A stretch of DNA of 64,000 nt from an uncultured Chloroflexota bacterium. GTDB taxonomy: Bacteria > Chloroflexota > Chloroflexia > Thermomicrobiales > UBA6265. The notes under the pieces were generated by a model that saw only the letters and a program-made list of their open reading frames with translations, made no database searches and was not told where the DNA came from. The stretch covers positions 1-64,000 of the forward strand of contig CALGSZ010000096.1 in NCBI GenBank assembly GCA_937901745.1. The letters run 5' to 3'. The first letter of the stretch is position 1. Each line of letters begins with the position of its first letter. Both the position numbers and the translations under genes were made by a program. Below, piece after piece: positions 1 to 8,100 of the stretch.

Positions 1-480
1 CCAGACAACCCGCCCAATGCCGCGCTCGTCGCCCGCACTGATGACGGCGAGGAGGAAATCCTCGTCATCGAGTTGCTCAATCCCATCTATGACGCCACCA
101 CTGGCACCTTGACCTACGATGCCAAGATCCTGGCCGATTACTCCGGAGAGGGATTGGCGCACGCCGCCCGGCAACAGACCGACTACACCCTGCCAGAGTC
201 ATTTGCCCAAGGAGGCTTGTTCATCGACTCAGGCGGCTGCAATATCCGCGGCGGCTTATGCATTCGAATCGTCAATGGATTGCCCAAAGACGTGGGGTAT
301 CTACCGATCGAACAGTGCCCCGACGCCGACGGCACCTGCAAGCCTTGTGACCCTGACATGCGATCGTCGTCCTACGGGAAGATCTGCCACGATCGTTTCC
401 CGGACCAGTGCTTCTACGATCGCACCCCAGATCACCCTGGCGTCACGTGGAACTGCTACGCGGATTGGGTCGACTACTAG
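1..480 (+). CDS. Cys-rich secreted protein, C-terminal part (5' truncated by window)
   Basis: The reading frame is open from base 1, so this is the C-terminal ~159 residues of a longer protein; any start inside the window is internal. It matches the complete gene at 1183-2073 almost residue for residue in blocks such as TGTLTYDAKILADY, GEGLAHAARQQ and FPDQCFY, so the two are tandem paralogs. The C-terminal part carries eight cysteines in the same order as the paralog (GGCN, GGLC, EQC, GTCKPC, KIC, DQC, WNC), but it lacks the paralog's terminal cysteine and ends in DWVDY. I do not recognise the family. Conserved cysteines and the paralog's export signal suggest an extracytoplasmic, disulfide-rich domain. 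Confidence 0.85.
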   Translation, partial: PDNPPNAALVARTDDGEEEILVIELLNPIYDATTGTLTYDAKILADYSGEGLAHAARQQTDYTLPESFAQGGLFIDSGGCNIRGGLCIRIVNGLPKDVGYLPIEQCPDADGTCKPCDPDMRSSSYGKICHDRFPDQCFYDRTPDHPGVTWNCYADWVDY

Positions 481-1182
481 CACTCGAGCTCACCGCTTCG
501 GAACCTACACATGAGAAGTGAGCGACGTGGCTCGGCCCCCGGCCGGTCACGTCGCTTCGTCTTCAGTCGCGGCGAACTCCCCCTCGCCTGACGTGGCCAC
601 CGTCATCTCGGTGGTAGTAGTGGTGATCTACACCCAGTGCCGCCGCGAAATTACACCCTCCCCCCAACGAAATTACACCCTCAACCCGTTGAACCGGGAT
701 ATGCACCCCCACCAGAATGTGAACATTGCACAAGTCTGATCGGTCAGCCTTAGCGCCGTTGTCCATGAGCGTGAAGGAAGGGCATCGTCTTGCCCAAGAA
801 GCCAGAGCAACGAGGTATGACAACTAGTGTCCGACTAGACGAACCGTCAGCTTCACAAGCGTCGACGACCAGCACGCCGGATAGCAGTGCCGCCAGAGTC
901 TTGTAGTCGAGTACTCACATGGGGCCCCATAGCGCACACCTGGCACGAGCGTGGGCTGCTTTGCGCGCGTTCTCGCTCCCGCTGGCAGTTAGCTTGGCGA
1001 GGGGACGATCCTCGCGATCGGCCAACTCCTGGCGCAGCTAGCGAGCATTACCACCGCAGGCCCAAGCAGCGCGCCCCACCCTCAGATGCTTCGCCCTTTG
1101 CGAGCTCATGGTCGGCTTTGGATCAGGCTCCCGTTCAGCCACTCGTTCCGACGAGTGCGAAAGAAGGAGGAACGACACACGC
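481..1182. other. 702-bp intergenic region with a 14-bp direct repeat
   Basis: I find no convincing gene between the two tandem Cys-rich paralogs. A 14-base direct repeat (gaaattacaccctc) occurs at 647-660 and 669-682, 8 bp apart. A short reading frame at 765-830 has no recognisable homology. The repeats resemble the closely spaced repeats found at ends of some insertion sequences, but no transposase remnant is visible. The last ~20 bases hold the ribosome binding site of the next gene. Confidence 0.5.
647..682. repeat. Tandem-spaced 14-bp direct repeat
   Basis: Two exact copies of gaaattacaccctc start at 647 and 669 (22-bp period). They are unlike the surrounding GC-rich sequence. They could be a regulator binding site or a relic of a mobile-element end; neither can be settled from sequence alone. 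Confidence 0.6.
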
Positions 1183-2073
1183 ATGGATACGCAGCGCTTT
1201 GACTCGATCGCTAAAGTCTTCGCTGCCCGCCACACCCGCCGCGCCGCGATCGGCAGTGGTGTGGGGCTGGCCGCGGCCGCCGCGCTGGCCCCGAACCTCG
1301 GACACGTCGCCGCGCAAGAGGCCACGCCGGCCGACGCGGTTGACGACACGCCAGAGGTCATGGTCAGCACCGATCCGCATCCGAGCGCCGATCTCCCGGA
1401 GCAGACAACCTACCTCTTCGTCCAACCCTTCGCCGGCGGCTCCTGGGCGCCGAAGGAAGGCGAGGAAGGCACCTTCACGCTGACGCTGAACGGTGCCCCG
1501 GCGCAGACGGTCTATTTCTCCGACCGGCCCCAGCGTCTCTTCGGCCTGATTCCGACCCAGGAGTTTCTCGACAACCTCGGCTTCACCCCTGTCAACCCGC
1601 CGAATGCAGCGATCGTTGCGAACACGGAGAGCGGCGAAGAGCAGGAAGTCCTCGTCATCGAGCTCCTGAACCCGGTCTATGACGAGGCAACCGGCACGCT
1701 CACCTACGACGCCAAGATCCTCGCCGATTACACAGGAGAAGGCCTGGCGCACGCCGCCCGGCAGCAGTCAGACTTCACCCTGCCCGAGTCGTTCACCCAG
1801 GGTGGCCTGTTCATCGACGGCTGGGGCAGCAGGGATGGCTGCGGCACCTGCTACAAGATCGTCAATGGCGACTACGTCCTGATCGGCGACGTCCAAGCCG
1901 TTCCGCGATGCGGCTTCCCGTGCACCGCGTGCGACAAGGACTACAAGTCGCGGACGTACGGCAAGATCTGCGCCGAAGCGTTCCCGGACCAGTGCTTCTA
2001 CAAGCCCACGCCGGATCGCGCGGGCGTCACGTGGAACTGCTACATGGTCGGGATGATCCGCGACTACTGCTAA
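1183..2073 (+). CDS. Tat-type exported Cys-rich protein (tandem paralog)
   Basis: 296 residues. The ATG at 1183 is chosen because aaggagg lies at 1164-1170; an earlier in-frame start would extend into non-coding sequence. The N-terminus has a twin-arginine pair (HTRRAAIG) followed by an alanine-rich hydrophobic stretch to about residue 40 and a probable cleavage site near AAQEA, so export by Tat (or Sec) is likely. An acidic A/T/P linker follows. The C-terminal third holds nine cysteines (GCGTC, PRCGFPCTAC, KIC, DQC, WNC, DYC), suggesting a disulfide-stabilised extracellular domain. It duplicates the gene at 1-480. No catalytic motif or known family is recognised. Confidence 0.85.
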   Translation: MDTQRFDSIAKVFAARHTRRAAIGSGVGLAAAAALAPNLGHVAAQEATPADAVDDTPEVMVSTDPHPSADLPEQTTYLFVQPFAGGSWAPKEGEEGTFTLTLNGAPAQTVYFSDRPQRLFGLIPTQEFLDNLGFTPVNPPNAAIVANTESGEEQEVLVIELLNPVYDEATGTLTYDAKILADYTGEGLAHAARQQSDFTLPESFTQGGLFIDGWGSRDGCGTCYKIVNGDYVLIGDVQAVPRCGFPCTACDKDYKSRTYGKICAEAFPDQCFYKPTPDRAGVTWNCYMVGMIRDYC

Positions 2074-2230
2074 TCGCCCGGAGATGCTAAGGCGGCCAGC
2101 CGCGAGCCACGAACTCGCTCGTCTCGCCGCTCCTCGGTAGGGCTTGCCCACGAGCGACCCGCTGAGTCGAGGCTCACGACCTGGCACCAGGCTGGCCGCT
2201 GTCTCCGGGATCTCCCCAACGAGCGGGGGA

Positions 2231-2250
2231 TGCCGGACCTCAATCCGGCA
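2231..2250 (+). repeat. Small hairpin (7-bp stem)
   Basis: tgccgga at 2231-2237 pairs with tccggca at 2244-2250 around a 6-base loop. It lies downstream of the Cys-rich gene and may cooperate with the next hairpin in transcription termination. There is no T-run directly after it. Confidence 0.4.
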
Positions 2251-2282
2251 ACTATCCTGACCTAATGCGAGAGCAACAAGAG

Positions 2283-2316
2283 ACCGGGCTCATGCGTGTG
2301 AGCCCGGTTCTCGTTT
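2283..2316 (+). terminator. Rho-independent terminator candidate
   Basis: A perfect 10-bp stem, accgggctca (2283-2292) with tgagcccggt (2299-2308), closes a 6-base loop and is followed by tctcgttt. It lies between the plus-strand Cys-rich gene and the minus-strand tRNA. The T-rich tail suits plus-strand termination. Confidence 0.65.
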
Positions 2317-2340
2317 ACCGAGTATGTCGTGAGAACTAGG

Positions 2341-2416
2341 TGGTGACCCCGCTGGGACTCGAACCCAGAACCAACGGATTAAAAGTCCGCTGCTCTGCCG
2401 ATTGAGCTACGGGGTC
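2341..2416 (-). tRNA. tRNA-Lys (anticodon UUU)
   Basis: On the minus strand a 76-nt cloverleaf begins GACCCCG and ends CGGGGTC, discriminator A and an encoded CCA. The acceptor stem is a perfect 7 bp. The D-loop region is GTAGCTCAATCGGCAGAGC and the anticodon loop is CTTTTAA, giving UUU (Lys). The T-arm contains GGTTCGAGTCC. No other tRNA is seen in the window. Confidence 0.97.
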
Positions 2417-2592
2417 TCGGTGCGCGGTGGGAACCTGCGCGTTGTTGCAATGGTACCGCGCCGGCACTGATTTCGGCTATTCACAACGAAGCGGATGGTT
2501 GCCTCTATTCGGCGAACCACCCGCTCGTCTCGCGCGTTGTGATATTCAGCTCCAGGGTGCCCTCGGCTCTTCAGGCAGCCGGCTGCGGCGGG

Positions 2593-4674
2593 TTAGCGCC
2601 GGAACCGGAACCAGCGGCCACCGCACCCCCAGCGGGAGGCGATTCCCGCTGCCATGAGCGCTGCCGGCACGGAGACGAGGAGCCAGAGCCAGTCAGACTC
2701 GGCACGGAAGCCCTCGCCGGTGGACGGCAACTGCGTCACGTTCGCCAACTCGTCCTCATAATCTCCTTCGCCGTCCTCAACCTGGCCCGCCTCGTCCGGC
2801 GGCGCGGTGCCGTCGCCGCTTGGAGGACCATGCTTCCCGTCGTCGACGCCGCCACCTGAGCCGTCACCGTTATCCGATCCGCCGCCGCCGTTGCCATCGT
2901 CGTCATCGCCGCCGTCGGGTGGGACACAGGTGTAGGCGTAAACCCGGGTGTCGTCACCCGCGCGCACCTCGAAACCGCCGCGAGCGTCGACGTCATCCAC
3001 AAAGACGGCGCAGAGGCCGGAGTCGGAGCCGATCGAATAGATCCCGGGATCGAGGTCGTCCCAGACGACCACGCCAGCAGCGCTCAACTTCTCGCTGGCA
3101 ACTGGATTGCCAGATTCGTCGTAGAGGGTGACGGTGACGCCACCGCCCGGATCACACTCGTCCTCCCAGTACTCCGGATCTGTTGGATCTTGGAGATAGG
3201 CATTCGGGTCGTCGCACACGTAGTGGCGCACGAGGACGATGCCATGGAGGGAGATCGTGCGCAGAACGGCGCGCCGAATCTCACCGGCATTGACGACGAT
3301 CGTGGTGCTAGCGCCGGAATCCTTGTCGATCAGGACGTATTCACCCGCGGGCAGCTCCATCGTGGTCTGCCCGTCATCGCCGAGCGGGAACGTGACCTGC
3401 GTCCCCTCCGAGACCGACTGCAACGCGAGGTTGCCGTCAGACAAGTTGCAGGAAGGTCCGCCGCCCTCGCCGTCGATGATGATCTCCGTGCCCTCTTCGG
3501 CGCCCTCGGTGCAGAGCCACTTCTCGATGACCAGCTGCCCGGTGGGCGGCCGGTAGTAATCAATGACGATGACGACCGTGATTCCCTCAGCGACGACGGT
3601 GACAGTCTCGGAAGCGCCCGAATCGTCCGTGATGGTGTAATCACCGGCCGGGAGGAATCCGCGCCACTCGCCATTGCTATCGGTCACGGCCTGGATACCG
3701 CCGGCCGGCAGGTTGCCGCCCGTGATAGTGAAGACGGCGCCTCCATTCGGACCGCAGGCAGGCGTCGACGCGACGCTGATCGTGTTCGGGCCGATGACCT
3801 TGAACTCGGTTCGCTCGTCGCCGGAGGTCGGGCAGGTTCCCGCTGCAATCTGGAGACGGCCCTGAACCTCCGCCAAGATGTTGACGAATGTCACGGAAAC
3901 GCCATCCGCAACTGGGTCAATCCAGGCCGCGCCGTTTCCGAGCGGGTAATACCCGGAGGGTGCCGCCTCCTCGAGGTAGAGCTGCGACCCCTCGGGAGCA
4001 TCCACGGAAGCGAAGCCGCCGCCCGAGGTCGTTACCGTCCCCTCCGAGCCTCCATCGATCGAGTAGGTGATCTCGACCCCGTCGGCGCCGGAGCAGACGC
4101 CTGACGTCGCCGGATCGTCGGCTCCTGGATCTTCGGTGCAGTTGTAGACCGTGATCGGAACCGTGATGTCCGGGACAGGCGGATCCGCCTCAGGAGTCGC
4201 GCCGCCATCTTCGGCTATCTGCATCGGCGGGGCGGTGTTTTCCACATTGTTTTCCGCGGTGTCGTCCACGTCAGCAGTGGAATCGCCCTCGATCTCCGCC
4301 GACGCTTCTTCTGTTTCGGTCTCCGCGCCGCTGTCCTCGCTCGAGGTGGCTTCGTCATCGCCGGTAGCATCGTCTGGCTCCGAGGCGTCGCATTCGGCAG
4401 CCTCGACGGCTTCGCTGCCGTCACTCCCGGAAGCCGTCGATGCGGCATCTTCCTCTGGGACGACTTGGGGTTCGCATGGATTGGTTTCGGCCTCGAGCGT
4501 TTCGGTCTCTGGCTCGACCGTCTCGCTCGCTTGCCATATCGCCTCCGCGGCGACCGGCGTGCCATCAGATGTGGTGACCGGCTCGTCTTGTGCGCCGATC
4601 GCGCCCGGAGCGGCGAACATCATGATCATCACCGCTATGGTGATGAATCGCCCGATCGTCGCCAGCCGCTTCAT
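2593..4674 (-). CDS. SpaA/prealbumin-like surface protein with LPSTG sorting signal
   Basis: About 693 residues. A start at 4680 is possible, but the gggagg box abuts that ATG, so the ATG at 4674 with 6-nt spacing is preferred. The order is: signal peptide (MKRLATIGRF then a hydrophobic run ending AIGAQ); an acidic Glu/Ser/Thr-rich region to about residue 170; several beta-sandwich repeats resembling SpaA/collagen-binding B-type domains (phrases such as LPAGDYTITDDSG, LPAGEYVLIDKDSG, LDPGIYSIGSDSG); a Gly/Asp-rich spacer; then LPSTG (about 2716-2730), a hydrophobic segment and a basic tail RWFRFRR. This is the architecture of a sortase-anchored wall or pilin-like protein. It lies just downstream of the giant LPNTG protein on the same strand. 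No sortase is in the window. Confidence 0.85.
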   Translation of the reverse strand: MKRLATIGRFITIAVMIMMFAAPGAIGAQDEPVTTSDGTPVAAEAIWQASETVEPETETLEAETNPCEPQVVPEEDAASTASGSDGSEAVEAAECDASEPDDATGDDEATSSEDSGAETETEEASAEIEGDSTADVDDTAENNVENTAPPMQIAEDGGATPEADPPVPDITVPITVYNCTEDPGADDPATSGVCSGADGVEITYSIDGGSEGTVTTSGGGFASVDAPEGSQLYLEEAAPSGYYPLGNGAAWIDPVADGVSVTFVNILAEVQGRLQIAAGTCPTSGDERTEFKVIGPNTISVASTPACGPNGGAVFTITGGNLPAGGIQAVTDSNGEWRGFLPAGDYTITDDSGASETVTVVAEGITVVIVIDYYRPPTGQLVIEKWLCTEGAEEGTEIIIDGEGGGPSCNLSDGNLALQSVSEGTQVTFPLGDDGQTTMELPAGEYVLIDKDSGASTTIVVNAGEIRRAVLRTISLHGIVLVRHYVCDDPNAYLQDPTDPEYWEDECDPGGGVTVTLYDESGNPVASEKLSAAGVVVWDDLDPGIYSIGSDSGLCAVFVDDVDARGGFEVRAGDDTRVYAYTCVPPDGGDDDDGNGGGGSDNGDGSGGGVDDGKHGPPSGDGTAPPDEAGQVEDGEGDYEDELANVTQLPSTGEGFRAESDWLWLLVSVPAALMAAGIASRWGCGGRWFRFRR

Positions 4675-5023
4675 GCGCATCCTCCCTCGATTGGCGGGGT
4701 GTTAGGGCGGAGACCATTGAGCCATTCAGCGCACTGGGCGCTCTCCGTCGCTGCGCGACGTTTGGCCGATCTCGTACCCGATTCGTGACCGGCGACTAGG
4801 TCCGGTCCGCGATCCGTCACCCGTCGCCAATCATCGTGAGTCTGATGCAGCTGAGGTTCCCTCTTCCTCCGTGCCTTCCCTGAGGCGCAACAAGGCTTTC
4901 TGGTTCATCCTATCAGGCCGAGCGCAAAGGGGCAACGGGAAGAACGGGGGAATTCGTCGATGATTCCGTGTGCCAGTGATGCTATCCGGGACTTTGCAGC
5001 CCCGAATTGACTCTCGGACGGAA

Positions 5024-5055
5024 CGGGGCCCTGGCGGTTGATTGCCAGGACCCCG
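5024..5055 (-). repeat. 12-bp hairpin with one mismatch
   Basis: cggggccctggc (5024-5035) pairs with gccaggaccccg (5044-5055) around an 8-base loop, with one C-A mismatch. It lies about 70 nt past the stop of the giant glycine-rich gene, after the hairpin at 5074-5106. The two may form a tandem termination region. There is no T-tract. Confidence 0.45.
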
Positions 5056-5073
5056 TGAGCCTCCTTTGCTGTT

Positions 5074-5106
5074 GGGGAGGATGGTCACGTTGTGGCCATC
5101 CTCCCC
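5074..5106 (-). terminator. Terminator-like hairpin after the giant glycine-rich gene
   Basis: ggggaggatgg (5074-5084) pairs perfectly with ccatcctcccc (5096-5106), an 11-bp stem with an 11-base loop, 15 bp beyond the stop codon on the minus strand. No U-run follows, so the hairpin is clear but its terminator role is inferred from position. Confidence 0.5.
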
Positions 5107-5120
5107 GTCAGGTTTCCGAC

Positions 5121-8100
5121 CTAGGCGCGACGCCGCTGGAGACCGACGCCACCCACCATCAGGCCACCGGCGAGGAGCAGCAGCCACATCAGCTGGCCGC
5201 TCATCGCGTCCGAAGCTCCGGCGCCGGTGTTCGGCAGGGCGCGAACGCCACCGACCTCGCCGCCATCGCCCTTGTCGTGCTTGCCGTGATGGTGCTTGTC
5301 GTGATCATGGTCGCCATGATCGTCGTCGCCGTCGTCGTCGCCATGGTCGAAGCAGTGGCCGGTGCAGGCTCCGCCGACCTCGCCCCAGCAGTAACCGGTG
5401 CAGTCGCCGGTCACGTCGCCGAAGCAGAAGCCGGTGCAATCGCCATCGACATCGGCCGGGCAGGTGCCGGTGCAGTCACCGTCCACCTCGCCCTCGCTGC
5501 AGTCGAAGTCGTTGTCGTCGACGCAGTTGCCGATGAAGATCAGGTCGTAGTCGTCACCCGCAACGGCGAACAGGAACGACTCGGCGTGGGCGTTTCCGCC
5601 GTGGCCGCCGGTGGCGTCACCGGTAACCGCGGGACCGCCGTCACCGCCGTCACCGGCGTCGCCGCCGTCGCCGCCGAGGCCAGCGCCGCCGATCGAGACA
5701 CCGCCCGAGCCAGCGGGAGCGCCACCACCCGTGCCGTCGCCACCGATTCCCGCGCCGCCAGCGCCGCCCTGGTTGCCGCCGCCGATCGTCGCGCCGCCGG
5801 TGACGTCTTCCAGGGTCGCATTGCCGCCAGTAGCATCGCCGCCCACGGCGGAGCCACCCACGCTGCTACCAGCGATCGTGGCATTCGCAGTGCCATCGCC
5901 GCCGACGTTGCCGCTGTTATCGGTTAGGGCCGTCCCATCGCCGCCAACGATGTCACCACTCTCCGCATCGCCGGAGGAGTTGCCGCCGCCACTGACCGCC
6001 TCGCACGTAGCATCGCCACCGTCGCCACCGTTGCCAGAGTCCACGGCGTCGCCACCGGCTCCGCCGGTCGGCTCCACCAACACGGTGAGGCCACCGTCAA
6101 AGATGATCGCAACCGCCGTCGGTAGGCATCCGATCGTGATTCCGGCCGCGATCTGCGAGCTCGTGCTGACACCGATCGCCGGGCCGCCCACCGCACCGAC
6201 GCCGGTGGTGGTGCTGATCACAGGGCCGCCCAGACCGATGTTACCGGTGGCGGTACCGCCGTCGCTGGCATCGCCGGCGTCGCCGTTGCCGGCGATGGCG
6301 TCGCCGCCCGTGGCTCCAATGAGGCTGAAGCCATTCTCGCCAGGCTCAGCGCCATAGGTGTTGCCACCGATCGTATCGCCGCTGGCGTCGCCGCCAAGGC
6401 CGCCGATGCCATCACCACCGACGCCGATACCACCGACGCCGTTGCCGCCTTCCGCCTCGGCGTCGCCGCCGATACCGAAGGAGCCAGAGCCTCCATCGCC
6501 GGCCTCACCGCCATCACCGCCAATAGCCGCGCCGGTGTAGGCGTTGCCGCCAGACTCACCCTCGGCGTAGGCCTCGGCCCACCGCGGCTCGGACTCGTCG
6601 GACTCCTCGTCCTCAGAATCCTCGGCCAACACGATGACAGGCACCTCGCTCTCAGCGCCGGTGCCGGCGCCGCCGACGGCGACGGCAAGGGCGTTGGCGT
6701 TGCCGCCATGCCCGCCGGTCGCGTCGCCGGTGATGCCGTCACCGCCGTCGCCACCGTTGCCGCCGTCACCGCCGCTACCGCCGACGCCATCGCCGCCGGT
6801 CGCGATGCCACCAGCACCGCCGGTGCCGTCGCCACCAACGCCAGCGCCAGCGTTGCCAGCGCCGCCGTCTCCAGCGACGTTCTCACCACCGATCGTCTCT
6901 CCACCAGTTGTCGTGCCGGTCGTAGCGCCGCCGCCGAGAGCGTTGCCGCCCACGCCGGTACCACCGGTGGAGCTGCCGCCAACGGCCTCGCCACCCGTGC
7001 CAGCGCCGCCGATGTTGTCTCCACCAAGGGTGTCAGACGTGGCGTTGCCGCCGATAACGTTGCCGCTCGTCGCGTTGCCGCTGAAGTTGCCGCTACCGTC
7101 AACCGACTCGCAGCTCGCCGCGCCGCCATTGCCGCCGTTACCGCCGGCGACACCTTCGGCACCGCCAGTGGCGCCACTACCGCCCGGGCCACCAGCGATG
7201 ATGCAGCCGCCCGTGATGGAGACGACGCTGATGGTCGACGGCAGTCCGAACGGGAGCGAGATGCCGAAATCAACACCAGAGGTGGTGTCACCGCCCGTCG
7301 CAGGTCCGCCCACCGCACCGACGCCGGTGGTGGTGCTGGTCACAGGGCCGCCGATACCCGGGCCACCAGTCGCCGAACCGCCGGATCCAGCGTTACCGCC
7401 GAGCCCGTCTCCAGCCTCGGCGTCGCCGCCCTGCGCGCCAGCGCCGTAGGTGTCACCGCCCACGGTCTCGCCAGAAGCGTTGCCGCCGTCGCCACCGAAG
7501 GCATCGCCACCGAAGCCCCAGCCGCCGATGCCGAATCCACCATCAGCATCCGCGTCGCCGCCGATGCCGAACGCGCCATCGCCGCCATCGCCACCGTCGG
7601 CGCCGAGGCCACCCACGGCATCGCCGGACTGGGCGTTGCCGCCAAATCCGCCGACCGCGGACGCAAAGGCGTTGCCATCGTTGTTAGCCGCGATCGCGTT
7701 GGCGTTGCCGCCATGGCCACCGGTCGCATCGCCGGAGATGGCGTCACCACCATCACCGCCGTTGCCGCCGTCGCCACCGTCGCCACCGACACCAGCGCCG
7801 CCCGTGGCCTCGCCACCATCACCGCCAGTGCCAGCGCCGCCAGCGCCAGCGCCACCGTTGGCATCGCCGCCGTTGCCGCCGACGTTCGCGCCGCCAGTGG
7901 TCGCGCCGCCAGTGGTCGCGCCAGAGGTCGCAGCACCGCCTTCGGCGTTACCGCCAACTCCGGTACCACCGGTCGAATTGCCACCAGTTGCGGCGCCACC
8001 GGTGCCGTCGCCGCCTTCGTTGCCGCCACCGACAACGCTGTTGTTTGCGTCGCCGCCAATGACGTCACCGGACGTCGCCGTTCCGGCGTAATTGCCGCCG

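Larger units (their letters stand above)
4675..5120. other. Intergenic region between two sortase-substrate genes
   Basis: 446 bp between the ends of two minus-strand surface-protein genes. It contains two strong hairpins downstream of the giant protein gene (5024-5055 and 5074-5106) and, at its left end, the gggagg ribosome binding site of the SpaA-like gene. It therefore probably terminates one transcript and starts the next. I could not identify clear -35/-10 boxes. Confidence 0.5.

Noticed and set aside
765..830. 20-residue frame in the first intergenic gap as a transposase remnant
   Set aside because: Too short and no similarity I can support.
3190..4104. 304-residue frame opposite the SpaA-like gene
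   Set aside because: Shadow of a gene with clear signal peptide, repeats and LPSTG.
5611..6357. Proline-rich plus-strand frames (many PPSPP)
   Set aside because: Reverse reading of GGN/GGC codons in the giant gene; repeated along its whole length.
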